Assembly (NCBI GenBank): GCA_019414045.1 | Contig: DXMW01000026.1 | Location: forward strand, 1 to 24,672 | Direction: 5' to 3' | Source: Collinsella sp. | Lineage (GTDB): Bacteria > Actinomycetota > Coriobacteriia > Coriobacteriales > Coriobacteriaceae | DNA: 24,672 nt | Shown: one piece after another, positions 1-7,391 of the stretch | Layout: each line of letters opens with the position of its first letter | How positions within the stretch are numbered: the first letter of the stretch is position 1 | Made by a program: the position numbers and the translations under genes | Notes under the pieces: generated by a model | Seen by the model: the letters and a program-made list of their open reading frames with translations, nothing else | What the model was told of the DNA's origin: nothing | The model's database searches: none

Positions 1-151
1 CCTTGCGGCCTAGTCGCTATTTAGGGCGTCCAAGATTTGGGGCGCAGTTCACAACGTTCTAGCGGGCTTTTTGCTGCCGAAACCACTGGAGTAGGCCTCG
101 CGCCCGCGCAAGCGCTCCATTGTGTTTCCCTAATTCATATGGGAAAACGGC

Positions 152-165
152 TGCAAACGATTGCA
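152..165. promoter_or_regulatory. Catabolite-repression (cre)-like or LacI-family operator
   Basis: TGCAAACGATTGCA is a pseudo-palindrome centred on CG. It fits the general LacI/CcpA-family pattern TGNAANCGNWNNCA. It lies far (about 460 bp) from the first gene, so it may belong to a promoter further upstream or to a neighbour outside the window. Assignment rests on pattern only. Confidence 0.4.
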
Positions 166-171
166 AATAAC

Positions 172-201
172 CGGTGAACGGTCAAAAACTACCGTTCACC
201 G
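172..201. repeat. Perfect 11-bp inverted repeat containing the TGAACGGT motif
   Basis: CGGTGAACGGT (172-182) and ACCGTTCACCG (191-201) are exact reverse complements separated by 8 bases. The arms contain the same octamer that forms the direct-repeat sites at 393, 17975, 22876 and 24060. The site is therefore probably bound by the same protein in an inverted arrangement. No T-run follows, so it is not an intrinsic terminator. Confidence 0.6.
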
Positions 202-392
202 ATAATTTCTAAACTGGTTCTAACTGGTATTAAGTCAAAAAGACCAATTCACAAATCTTCACAATGACCTGCATTTTTCCTACACGCTATATTTAGCCGC
301 CCTACGTTGTTTAGACACAGAAAAAGATCCGATCTTTTGCCAAAGCATTTCGAAACGGTTTCAAAACTGCAGGTAGAAGTGTTAACGAGCGG

Positions 393-421
393 TGAACGGT
401 CGATTTATCACCGTGAGCGGT
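393..421 (-). promoter_or_regulatory. Direct-repeat operator, 21-bp period (LytTR-like)
   Basis: TGAACGGT at 393-400 is followed 21 bp later by TGAGCGGT at 414-421. Read on the minus strand the units are ACCGCTCA and ACCGTTCA. Three other sites in the window share this octamer and exactly this period. The second unit here carries one mismatch. Confidence 0.5.
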
Positions 422-494
422 GCAAAAACGTTTTACTGTATGAATCAACGAAAGCGTCCTCTTCTGGGGTGATATAGTGACAACAACACGTCAC

Positions 495-508
495 GTGGTT
501 ACTACCAG
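495..508. promoter_or_regulatory. Predicted GntR-family operator upstream of the PTS operon
   Basis: GTGGTTACTACCAG matches the palindrome CTGGTTACTACCAG found upstream of agaS (4788-4801) at 13 of 14 positions. The TGGT/ACCA half-sites around a 4-bp centre are typical of HutC-subfamily GntR regulators such as DasR and NagR. A further ACCAGT and ACTGGT pair follows at about 504-523. It lies 117 bp before the EIIA start. Confidence 0.6.
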
Positions 509-624
509 TTTAGAAACCACTGGTCTTCAACGAACGCTTTCCAAGAAGCTTTAAGGGCGAGCGCCCGCTGGCTTCCGAAAATCATCGGACTCGTATTGCA
601 CATACCTTCGGAAGGGAAATTTGA

Positions 625-1068
625 ATGGTTGGCTTTATTCTTACCGGTCATGGACAGTTCGCACCCGGCCTCGCAAGCGCTATCGCTATGGTTGCTGGCG
701 ACCAGCCCGCTTTTACCGTCGTTCCTTTTGAGGGTGATCAGGCTGCTTCCTACGGTGAGGATCTCCGCGCCGCTATTACCGCCATGCGCGAGGAGTGCGA
801 TGGCGTGCTCGTCTTTACCGACCTGCTTGGTGGCACCCCGTTCAACCAGTCGATGATGATTGCCCAGGATGTCGATAACGTCGAGGTTCTGACTGGCACC
901 AACCTTCCCATGGTTATTGAGCTTCTGTTCCTCCGCGGCAATGCCACGCTCGCCGAGCTTGGCGAGCAGGCCGTGACCGTTGGCCAGACGGGCATCACCG
1001 CCCAGACGGTCGCATCCGTTGCCGGCTCCGACGAAGAGGATATCTTCGGCGACGAGGACGGCATCTAA
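625..1068 (+). CDS. PTS mannose-family EIIA component (AgaF/ManX-A type)
   Basis: This is a cytoplasmic phosphocarrier that accepts phosphate from HPr and passes it to the family's EIIB. At 147 residues it has the usual length of a stand-alone EIIA-Man domain. The phosphorylatable His is His9, in the N-terminal LTGHGQF motif, and the conserved DLLGGTPFN loop lies near residues 66-74. The ATG has a GGAAGGG ribosome binding site about 8 bases upstream. It is the first gene of a five-gene operon encoding all four mannose-family PTS parts. The nearby AgaS and NagA genes point to GalNAc or galactosamine as substrate. The family assignment is firm; the substrate is inferred. Confidence 0.93.
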   Translation: MVGFILTGHGQFAPGLASAIAMVAGDQPAFTVVPFEGDQAASYGEDLRAAITAMREECDGVLVFTDLLGGTPFNQSMMIAQDVDNVEVLTGTNLPMVIELLFLRGNATLAELGEQAVTVGQTGITAQTVASVAGSDEEDIFGDEDGI

Positions 1069-1349
1069 TGGCCGATTTCGGAGCCAACGTCCTGAGCTCC
1101 TCGGTCGCCCTTTTAGGCCTGCTTGTCATCATGGGCTTGATTTACACCATCTGGTCGCAAATCAACATGAAGAAGAAGCAGAAGTACTTCAAGGAGCTGC
1201 ACACCGAGCTCAAGCCGGGTCAAGAGGTTCTTTTCGCCGGCGGTATCTACGGAACCGTCAAAGGCATCGAAGGCGAGAAGGTCCAGATCAAAGTCCGATC
1301 CGGAGCCGTCGTAGATGTTTCGCGTTACGCGATTCAGGAGATCAAGTAA
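1068..1349 (+). CDS. yajC: YajC-like membrane protein in the PTS operon
   Basis: A 93-residue protein with one N-terminal membrane segment (about residues 10-30), a lysine-rich stretch and the YajC-type C-terminal part LKPGQEVLFAGGIYGTVKGI. YajC is normally an accessory subunit of the SecDF-YajC translocase. Here it overlaps the EIIA stop codon by one base (TAATG) and precedes EIIB, so it is translationally coupled to the PTS genes and not to secDF. YajC-like genes also occur in mannose-family PTS operons of streptococci linked to glycosaminoglycan use. A role in assembling or stabilising EIIC/EIID is a reasonable inference but is not shown by the sequence. Confidence 0.88.
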   Translation: MADFGANVLSSSVALLGLLVIMGLIYTIWSQINMKKKQKYFKELHTELKPGQEVLFAGGIYGTVKGIEGEKVQIKVRSGAVVDVSRYAIQEIK

Positions 1350-1385
1350 CTGTCGTCAGCAAATAACGAAAGGAAGCTGATCAAC

Positions 1386-1868
1386 ATGGCAGAACCCAAC
1401 ATTCTTCTTACCCGCATCGATAACCGACTGGTTCATGGTCAGGTTGCCACCCAGTGGAACTCCACCCTGGGCTCCAACCTCATCCTCGTCGCCAACGACG
1501 ACGTGGCGTCCAACACCATGCGCCAGAACCTCATGAAGATGGCCGCTCCCGCCGGCGTCGCTACGCGTTTCTTCTCTCTGCAGAAGACCATCGACGTCAT
1601 TGGCAAGGCGAGCCCGCGCCAGAAGATCTTCATCGTGGCCGAAACACCGGAAGACGTGCTTACGCTCGTCAAGGGCGGTGTGCCTATAAAGAAGGTAAAC
1701 ATCGGCAACATGCACATGTCGGAAGGAAAGCGCCAAGTCGCCACCTCCGTCGCAGTTAACGACGAGGATGTCGCTGCGTTTAAAGAGCTGCAGGAATTGG
1801 GGGTGGAGTTGGAGATCAGGCGCGTTCCGAGCACGCCTGTTGAGGACACGAGCAAGCTCTTCTCGTAA
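1386..1868 (+). CDS. PTS mannose-family EIIB component (AgaV/AgaB type)
   Basis: A 160-residue EIIB of the mannose/sorbose class, which receives phosphate on a His from EIIA and phosphorylates the sugar entering through EIIC/EIID. The active-site loop RIDNRLVHGQV places the phosphorylated residue at His17 (codon CAT at 1434-1436). The GNMHMSEGKR segment near residues 107-116 is also characteristic. A GAAAGGAAG ribosome binding site precedes the ATG. It is a close paralogue of the orphan EIIB at 11188, which lacks this His. Confidence 0.94.
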   Translation: MAEPNILLTRIDNRLVHGQVATQWNSTLGSNLILVANDDVASNTMRQNLMKMAAPAGVATRFFSLQKTIDVIGKASPRQKIFIVAETPEDVLTLVKGGVPIKKVNIGNMHMSEGKRQVATSVAVNDEDVAAFKELQELGVELEIRRVPSTPVEDTSKLFS

Positions 1869-1958
1869 TCCTCGTGATCCACGTTGTCAGGAGTGAAACC
1901 CTGACGTTCTGTACGTGAAATCCAAAGTGCGTACATACATTTTGAAAGGAGGAGCAAG

Positions 1959-2759
1959 ATGGAATACTCGATCATCCAGATCGCTCTGGTCTTCGTCGTC
2001 ACGTTCATCGCGGCAATCGACCAGTTTGACTTCCTCGAGTCTCTCTATCAGCCCATCGTCACCGGCGCCGTCATCGGTCTTATCCTTGGCGACCTCAACA
2101 CCGGTCTTCTCGTGGGTGGTACCTATCAGCTCATGACGATCGGCAACATGCCGATCGGAGGCGCTCAGCCGCCTAACGCCGTCATCGGCGGCATCATGGC
2201 AGCCATTCTCGCTATCGCCACGGGCCTCGAGCCCAACGCGGCAGTCGGCCTCGCCATTCCGTTCGCTCTGCTTGGTCAGCTTGGCGTTACCCTGGTCTTC
2301 ACGCTTATGTCCCCGCTTATGTCCACGGCCGATAACATGGCTCACAACGCGGACACCAAGGGCATCGAGCGCCTGAACTACTTCGCCATGGCTCTGCTCG
2401 GCCTGATCTTCGCTGTCGTCGTCACCCTGTTCTTCATCGCTGGCGCTACCATCGGCCAGACCATCGCTTCTGCCATCCCGACTTGGCTGCAGACCGGTCT
2501 GTCCGCTGCAGGCGGCATGATGCGCTTCGTCGGCTTCGCCGTCCTGCTCAAGGTTATGATGAACCGCGATATGTGGGGCTTCTTCCTCATGGGCTTTGGC
2601 CTCGCGCTCATCACCGTTGCCAACGATTCGCTGGCAACCCCTGCTCTGCTCATCCTCGCTCTCATCGGCTTCGGCATCGCTTTCTGGGACTTCCAGCAGC
2701 AGACCGAGCTGAAGGGTGCAGCTGTTTCTGACGGAGGTGACTTCGAAGATGGCATCTAA
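1959..2759 (+). CDS. PTS mannose-family EIIC permease (AgaW/ManY type)
   Basis: A 266-residue, strongly hydrophobic protein of the EII-Sor family and of normal length. It forms the membrane channel together with EIID. The signature GLILGDLNTGLLVGGTYQLMTIGNMPIGGAQPPNA region lies near residues 40-73 (sequence given here in part from the family-conserved core: GDLNTGLLVGG and IGGAQPPNA). An AAAGGAGG ribosome binding site at 1945-1952, the strongest in the operon, precedes the ATG. The gene overlaps the EIID start, indicating translational coupling. Confidence 0.95.
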   Translation: MEYSIIQIALVFVVTFIAAIDQFDFLESLYQPIVTGAVIGLILGDLNTGLLVGGTYQLMTIGNMPIGGAQPPNAVIGGIMAAILAIATGLEPNAAVGLAIPFALLGQLGVTLVFTLMSPLMSTADNMAHNADTKGIERLNYFAMALLGLIFAVVVTLFFIAGATIGQTIASAIPTWLQTGLSAAGGMMRFVGFAVLLKVMMNRDMWGFFLMGFGLALITVANDSLATPALLILALIGFGIAFWDFQQQTELKGAAVSDGGDFEDGI

Positions 2760-3831
2760 TGAGTATGTGATCCCGGAGCACTACGAGGATCTCACTCCTG
2801 CTCCGCAGCTCGACCAGAAGACCCTCAACAAGATGGCTTGGCGCTCCTGCTTCCTGCAGGCATCGTTCAACTACGAGCGCATGCAGGCCGCTGGCTGGCT
2901 CTACTCCATCATCCCCGGTCTGGAGAAGATCCACACCAACAAGAACGACCTCGCGGCTTCCATGAGCCACAACCTGGAGTTCTTCAACACCCACCCGTTC
3001 CTTGTCACCTTTGTTATGGGCATCGTGCTTTCGCTCGAGCAGAACAAGGTTGACATCCCCACGATCCGCGCCGTCCGCGTCGCCGCAATGGGTCCGCTCG
3101 GTGGTATCGGTGACGCCCTGTTCTGGCTGACGCTCGTGCCTATCACGGCCGGCATCACCTCCAACATGGCCATCAACGGCAACGCCGCTGCACCGATCAT
3201 CTTCCTGGTGATCTTCAACGTCGTCCAGTTCGCTCTGCGCTTCTGGCTCATGAACTGGTCCTACAAGCTTGGCACCAGCGCTATTGACGCTCTGACTGCC
3301 AACATGCAGGCCTTCACGCGTGCCGCTTCCATCATGGGCGTCTTCGTCGTCGGTTGCCTGGTCGTCACCATGGGTGGCACCCAGATCAACCTCCAGATCC
3401 CCAACGGCACCACCCGTGGTCTCTCCGCTACTACCGTGATCGTCTCCGAGAAGGAGGCCGAGAACTTCACCGGTATGGAGGGCATCGATACCGAGACCGC
3501 TGAGGCCGGTACCATCGCCATGACCGATAAGGACGGCAACGCCCTTACCGCTTCCGATGCCGACGGCAACGCTGTCGAGTGCGGCGTCACCGATCTGGGT
3601 AACGGCATGGAGTCCGTGACCTACGGCACCGTTACCGAGGATCCGGTCAACTTCTCTGTTGCCGACACCCTCAACACCATCGTCCCGAAGCTCGTCCCGC
3701 TTATGCTTACGCTGCTGCTTTACTACATGTTCGCTAAGCACAGCTGGACCCCGACCAAGGGCATTCTCCTGCTCTTCGTCCTTGGCATCCTGGGCGCTGG
3801 CCCGCTTGGTCTCTGGCCGAGCATCTGGTAA
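2749..3831 (+). CDS. PTS mannose-family EIID permease with an enlarged acidic insert
   Basis: A 360-residue EIID of the mannose family; typical members have about 270-300 residues. I chose the ATG at 2749 because GGAGGTGA at 2733-2740 sits 8 bases upstream and the start overlaps the EIIC stop. An upstream in-frame ATG at 2716 would add 11 unrelated residues. Conserved features include RSCFLQASFNYERMQ (residues 32-46) and the GPLGGIGDALFW loop (115-126). Residues about 216-305, between two hydrophobic segments, form a long acidic, Gly/Thr-rich insert with two DxDGNA motifs (TDKDGNA, SDADGNA). This region is much shorter in ordinary EIIDs. Confidence 0.93.
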   Translation: MASNEYVIPEHYEDLTPAPQLDQKTLNKMAWRSCFLQASFNYERMQAAGWLYSIIPGLEKIHTNKNDLAASMSHNLEFFNTHPFLVTFVMGIVLSLEQNKVDIPTIRAVRVAAMGPLGGIGDALFWLTLVPITAGITSNMAINGNAAAPIIFLVIFNVVQFALRFWLMNWSYKLGTSAIDALTANMQAFTRAASIMGVFVVGCLVVTMGGTQINLQIPNGTTRGLSATTVIVSEKEAENFTGMEGIDTETAEAGTIAMTDKDGNALTASDADGNAVECGVTDLGNGMESVTYGTVTEDPVNFSVADTLNTIVPKLVPLMLTLLLYYMFAKHSWTPTKGILLLFVLGILGAGPLGLWPSIW

Positions 3832-3897
3832 GGCTCTAGCTTGAGGGGTGTGTCCCTACGCGGCTCACACCCCGACCCCTTAAGCCATGTGTATGTT

Positions 3898-3931
3898 AAA
3901 AGCCGCGTGCTCGAAAGAGCGCGCGGCTTTT
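3898..3931 (+). terminator. Intrinsic terminator of the mannose-type PTS operon
   Basis: A 14-15-bp stem starting AAAAGCCGCG with a GAAA tetraloop (3913-3916) is followed by TTTTGTTTT. A weaker hairpin (GGGGTGTG/CACACCCC) lies just upstream at about 3845-3873. It separates the PTS operon from the GntR gene. Confidence 0.9.
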
Positions 3932-4016
3932 GTTTTCTTAATGATTCGGGTGTGGCAGACAGATAATGCATAACACCCTAGGTAGTTAGCCGAATTCGAG
4001 CAAAAGGGAGGATAGG

Positions 4017-4748
4017 ATGGCGATCGGAGCGCGTAAGCAACCGCTGTACGATCAGCTGGTCGATATTCTGACCGAAAAGATTGACCATGAATATCGCGCC
4101 GGTGACATGATTCCTTCCGAGCGCGAACTTTCGGAGCGCTATGGTCTCTCGCGCACTACTGTACGCCTGGCTCTGCAGGAACTGGAGCGTTTAGGACTGG
4201 TGGTTCGGCAGCACGGTCGCGGTACCTTTGTGACCGACCGTTCGGCAAAAGCAACCAATCTTATGCAGTCCTACAGCTTTACCGAGCAGATGCGCGCGAT
4301 GGGTCGAGAACCCGAGACCACGATTCTCGAGTTTTGCGAGATGGAGGCCGATAAGAATCTGGCCGAGCATATGGGATTGCGCATCGGTGATCGCATTTTT
4401 AAGCTCAAGCGCCTTCGCTCTGCCGACAACATGCCCATGATGGTCGAACGCAGCTATCTACCGGTTCGTCAATTTCTGTCCCTAAAGCGACCGCTGCTGG
4501 AACGTAAGCCGCTTTACGATGTGATTGAGCAGGACTTTCAGCAAAAGATTCGCGTGGCCGAAGAGGAGTTCTATGCGAGCATAGCCCGTCCCACCGATGC
4601 CTACCTTTTGGGAATTGTCGAGGGCTCGCCTGTGCTCGATTTGGTCAGGACTACGTATAACGAGTCAAACGAGGTAGTGGAGTACACACTCTCGGTTGCT
4701 CGTGCCGATCAGTTTAAATACAAGGTTTACCACCAGCGCAGTAACTAG
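4017..4748 (+). CDS. GntR-family (HutC/UTRA) transcriptional regulator
   Basis: A 243-residue regulator. The N-terminal winged helix-turn-helix (residues about 8-75) has the family signature IPSERELSERYGLSRTTVRLAL and a wing ending in HGRGTFV. The rest is a UTRA ligand-binding domain (about 95-240), the class that senses sugar phosphates such as GlcNAc-6-P in NagR and DasR. The start follows AGGGAGGA at 4005-4012. It sits between the PTS operon and agaS, and near-identical GntR-type palindromes precede both. It is therefore probably the local repressor, responding to an amino-sugar phosphate. The ligand is inferred. Confidence 0.93.
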   Translation: MAIGARKQPLYDQLVDILTEKIDHEYRAGDMIPSERELSERYGLSRTTVRLALQELERLGLVVRQHGRGTFVTDRSAKATNLMQSYSFTEQMRAMGREPETTILEFCEMEADKNLAEHMGLRIGDRIFKLKRLRSADNMPMMVERSYLPVRQFLSLKRPLLERKPLYDVIEQDFQQKIRVAEEEFYASIARPTDAYLLGIVEGSPVLDLVRTTYNESNEVVEYTLSVARADQFKYKVYHQRSN

Positions 4749-4787
4749 TGCTCGCATCGTTTCCATATGGTGATTCTTTGCATTTAA

Positions 4788-4823
4788 CTGGTTACTACCA
4801 GATAACCAACCGAAGTGTATAAT
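4788..4823 (+). promoter_or_regulatory. agaS promoter with GntR-type operator
   Basis: The palindrome CTGGTTACTACCAG occupies 4788-4801, where the -35 region should be. A perfect -10 hexamer TATAAT follows at 4818-4823. The -35 itself is poor. Binding of the adjacent GntR protein at the palindrome would block RNA polymerase. The same palindrome occurs at 495-508 with one change. Confidence 0.65.
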
Positions 4824-4862
4824 TGCACGTCAGAGGATTACTTCTAGAGAGAGGTATTAGAA

Positions 4863-6029
4863 ATGTTCGAGAAGAGTGTCGAGGAGCTCACCGAGCTCGG
4901 CGCCCAGATCACCACGGCCGAGATTGCTCAGCAGCCCGAGCTTTGGCGTGATACGCTCAACATCTATCGCGAGAACAAGGAGGCCATCGAGGCCTTCCTG
5001 GCCGAGGCTCGCGCTATGGGCGAGGGTCGTCTGTCCGTTGTCTTCACCGGTGCCGGTACGTCCGACTACGTTGGCGATACCTGCGCCCCGTACCTGCGTC
5101 ACGCTGGCAACACTGATCTCTACGACTTTAAGCCCATCGCCACGACCGACATCGTGAGCGCCCCGCGCGACTTCCTGCGCGCCGAGGATCCCACGCTCGT
5201 GGTTTCCTTTGCCCGCTCTGGCAACAGCCCCGAGAGCCTTGCCGCCGTTGCCGTTGCCAAGGAGCTCGTCCACAACGTCAAGTTCCTCAACATCACCTGC
5301 GCTCCCGAGGGCAAGCTTGCCGTCGAGTCTGCCGATGATCCCAATGCGCTGACGCTGCTCATTCCGCGCGCCAACGACAAGGGCTTCGCCATGACCGGTT
5401 CTTATTCCTGCATGACCCTGCTCTCCACCCTTATTTTCGACACTGCCTCTGACGAGCAGAAGGCCGAGTGGGTCGAGACGATTGCCAAGATGGGCGAGGA
5501 GGTCATCTCCCGTGAGCCCGAGATCGCCGATTACCTGGCTGGCGATTTCAACCGCGTGACCTACTTGGGTTCTGGCTCCTTCGGTGGCCTTGCTCAGGAG
5601 AGCCAGCTCAAGATCCTCGAGCTCGCTCACGGTCTGGTCGCTACTTCCTACGACACCTCCATGGGCTATCGTCACGGACCTAAGTCCTTCGTCGACGATA
5701 AGACGCTCGTCTTCGTGTTCGTCAACAACGACGCCTACACCCGTCAGTACGACATCGACATCCTCAACGAGATCGGTGGCGACGAGATCGCTCAGCACAC
5801 CATCGCCGTTCAGCAGGAAGGTGCCACCGTCTATGAGGGTGAGTCCTTCACCTTTAAGGGCTACGAGGCACTTCCCGAGGGTTACCTTGCTCTGCCGTTC
5901 GTGATGTTTGCCCAGGCTATCAGCCTGCTCAACTCCGTCCGCGTGGGCAACACGCCCGATACGCCGAGCCCCACCGGCACGGTCAACCGCGTGGTTAAGG
6001 GCGTGACGATTCACCCCTTCACCGCTTAA
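4863..6029 (+). CDS. agaS: AgaS-type sugar isomerase/deaminase (SIS domains)
   Basis: A 388-residue cytoplasmic protein with two SIS domains, matching the AgaS family (galactosamine-6-phosphate deaminase/isomerase giving tagatose 6-phosphate and ammonia). The first SIS domain has the FTGAGTSDYVGD loop (about residues 60-71) and the SFARSGNSPES phosphate-binding loop. The second has YLGSGSFGGLAQESQLKILEL and SYDTSMGYRHGPKSFV. The ATG follows AGAGAGAGG. The gene has its own GntR-controlled promoter and terminator, and NagA follows. The order PTS, GntR, AgaS, deacetylase strongly suggests GalNAc use rather than GlcNAc. Confidence 0.93.
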   Translation: MFEKSVEELTELGAQITTAEIAQQPELWRDTLNIYRENKEAIEAFLAEARAMGEGRLSVVFTGAGTSDYVGDTCAPYLRHAGNTDLYDFKPIATTDIVSAPRDFLRAEDPTLVVSFARSGNSPESLAAVAVAKELVHNVKFLNITCAPEGKLAVESADDPNALTLLIPRANDKGFAMTGSYSCMTLLSTLIFDTASDEQKAEWVETIAKMGEEVISREPEIADYLAGDFNRVTYLGSGSFGGLAQESQLKILELAHGLVATSYDTSMGYRHGPKSFVDDKTLVFVFVNNDAYTRQYDIDILNEIGGDEIAQHTIAVQQEGATVYEGESFTFKGYEALPEGYLALPFVMFAQAISLLNSVRVGNTPDTPSPTGTVNRVVKGVTIHPFTA

Positions 6030-6047
6030 TCGCGTCCCCCTGTAAGG

Positions 6048-6084
6048 GCGCCCGTCCGCTCATAACGGCGGGCGGGCGCTTTTT
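6048..6084 (+). terminator. Intrinsic terminator after agaS
   Basis: GCGCCCGTCCG (6048-6058) pairs perfectly with CGGGCGGGCGC (6069-6079), and the U-run TTTTTGTTTT follows at once. nagA, starting 63 bases further on, would need read-through or its own promoter. I do not see a clear one. Confidence 0.9.
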
Positions 6085-6146
6085 GTTTTACGTGAGCTGG
6101 GTATAAGCATTACCACAGTCAACTGCTTTAGAAGCGAGGAGTGCAT

Positions 6147-7316
6147 ATGAGCACGTACGCAATTAAGGCTGACAAGTTCTTCTTGCCGGCAGGCCCGCAA
6201 CTGGGCGGCTATCTTATGGTCGAGGATGGCGTTTTTGGCGCCTGGCAGGCCGACGAGCCCTCTTGCGAGATTAAGGACTACACGGGATCGTGGATCGCAC
6301 CGGGTATGGTCGATACTCACATCCATGGCTTCTACAACCACTCAACTACCGATAACGATCCCGAGGGCATCGATATCAGCTCAACCGAGCTCGCCCGTCG
6401 CGGTACCACCAGCTGGCTGCCCACGACGTTCACCGATGGCGTCGAACAGATCAAGGACGCCTGCGCTGCTATCGCCAAGGCGGACGAGGGCCGCGGCCCC
6501 GACTTCTGCGGTGCCCGCATTCAGGGCATCTACCTGGAGGGCCCCTTCTTTACCATGAAGCACGTGGGCGCGCAGAACCCCGCTTACCTGATTGACCCCT
6601 CCGAGGAGGTTTTCGACCAGTGGCAGGAGGCTGCGGGCGGTCGCATCGTTAAGAGCGCCATGGCCGCCGAGCGCGACGGTGCCGCTGCTTATGCGGCTGC
6701 TCTGAACGCCAAGGGCGTGGTGACCAGCATCGGTCACTCCGACGCCACCTACGATGAGTGCATCGCCGCTATCAATGCCGGTGCCAGCTGCTTTACGCAT
6801 ACCTATAACGGCCAGCGCGGTCTGCATCACCGTGAGCCCGGTGTCGTGGGTGCTGCCATGTCCACGCCCGAGACCTACGCCGAGATCATCTGTGACGGCA
6901 AGCACGTAAACCCTGCCGCCATCAAGGCACTGCTGCAGGCAAAGGGCTGGCAGCACACGGTGCTCATCACCGACTGCCTGGGCTGCGGCGGCATGCCCGA
7001 GGGCAGCTACACCAGTGGTGGCATGGACGTCATCATGAAGGACAACCTGTGCTGGCTCGCCGACGGCAAAAGCATTGCCGGCTCGGTGCTCACGCTTGCC
7101 CAGGGCGTCAAGAACATTGTCGATTGGGGCATCGCCAGCGCTGATATCGCCATTCGCATGGCAACCGAGGTGCCGGCTCGCTCTGCGCACATCGAGGATA
7201 AGTGCGGCAGCATCATGCCGGGTCGCGACGCCGACTTTGTCGTGTTCGACCATGAGCTCACCCTCGTCGAGACGTATGTTGGCGGCCAGAGCGTCGGCAA
7301 CGCCTTTACCGATTAA
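6147..7316 (+). CDS. nagA: N-acetylhexosamine-6-phosphate deacetylase (NagA/AgaA type)
   Basis: A 389-residue amidohydrolase that removes the acetyl group from an N-acetylhexosamine 6-phosphate. I chose the ATG at 6147, with GAGGAG 5 bases upstream, over the in-frame GTG at 6141 that overlaps that site. Visible active-site features are the HIHG metal motif (His58, His60), Glu131 in YLEGPF, His197 in GHSDAT, His218 in THTYNG, the HHREPG motif and Asp276 in LITDCL. The first two of these are typical of the whole amidohydrolase fold. Beside agaS it probably acts on GalNAc-6-P; NagA enzymes for GlcNAc-6-P are too similar to exclude by eye. A C-terminal copy of this gene survives at 10059-10181. 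Confidence 0.93.
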   Translation: MSTYAIKADKFFLPAGPQLGGYLMVEDGVFGAWQADEPSCEIKDYTGSWIAPGMVDTHIHGFYNHSTTDNDPEGIDISSTELARRGTTSWLPTTFTDGVEQIKDACAAIAKADEGRGPDFCGARIQGIYLEGPFFTMKHVGAQNPAYLIDPSEEVFDQWQEAAGGRIVKSAMAAERDGAAAYAAALNAKGVVTSIGHSDATYDECIAAINAGASCFTHTYNGQRGLHHREPGVVGAAMSTPETYAEIICDGKHVNPAAIKALLQAKGWQHTVLITDCLGCGGMPEGSYTSGGMDVIMKDNLCWLADGKSIAGSVLTLAQGVKNIVDWGIASADIAIRMATEVPARSAHIEDKCGSIMPGRDADFVVFDHELTLVETYVGGQSVGNAFTD

Positions 7317-7322
7317 CGATAG

Positions 7323-7360
7323 AAAAAGACGGCGGGCCCGAATCTGCTCGGACCCGCCGT
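7323..7360 (-). terminator. Intrinsic terminator of the flavodoxin gene, perhaps bidirectional
   Basis: ACGGCGGG (7329-7336) pairs with CCCGCCGT (7353-7360), with further pairing inside. The A-run at 7323-7327 gives a U-run on the minus strand, so it serves the gene at 7392-7976. It could also fold in transcripts of nagA, but no U-run follows on the plus strand. Confidence 0.75.
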
Positions 7361-7391
7361 ATGGGTTAAACGCTCAAAAGCACCTTAACAG

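Larger units (their letters stand above)
1..624. other. Long gene-free regulatory region upstream of the mannose-type PTS operon
   Basis: I see no convincing coding sequence or RNA gene here. The stretch is AT-richer than the genes and is dense in operator-like sites. These are a LacI/CcpA-type palindrome near 152-165, an 11-bp inverted repeat at 172-201, two direct copies of AACTGGT at 212-218 and 222-228, an 11-bp palindrome GAAACGGTTTC at 352-362, a 21-bp-period direct repeat at 393-421, the palindrome AAAACGTTTT at 425-434 and a GntR-type operator at 495-508. A possible -10 box TATAGT lies at 473-478 but has no good -35. The left 120 bases may hold the end of a neighbouring transcription unit, which I cannot identify. 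Confidence 0.6.

Noticed and set aside
2662..3741. Long open frame on the minus strand opposite EIID
   Set aside because: It is a shadow of a GC-rich gene; the product is low-complexity (Asp/Gly/His-rich) with no family features, and the plus-strand EIID is well supported.
6091..6120. GntR operator upstream of nagA
   Set aside because: GGTATAAGCATTACC has GGTA/TACC ends but wrong spacing and core compared with the two good sites.
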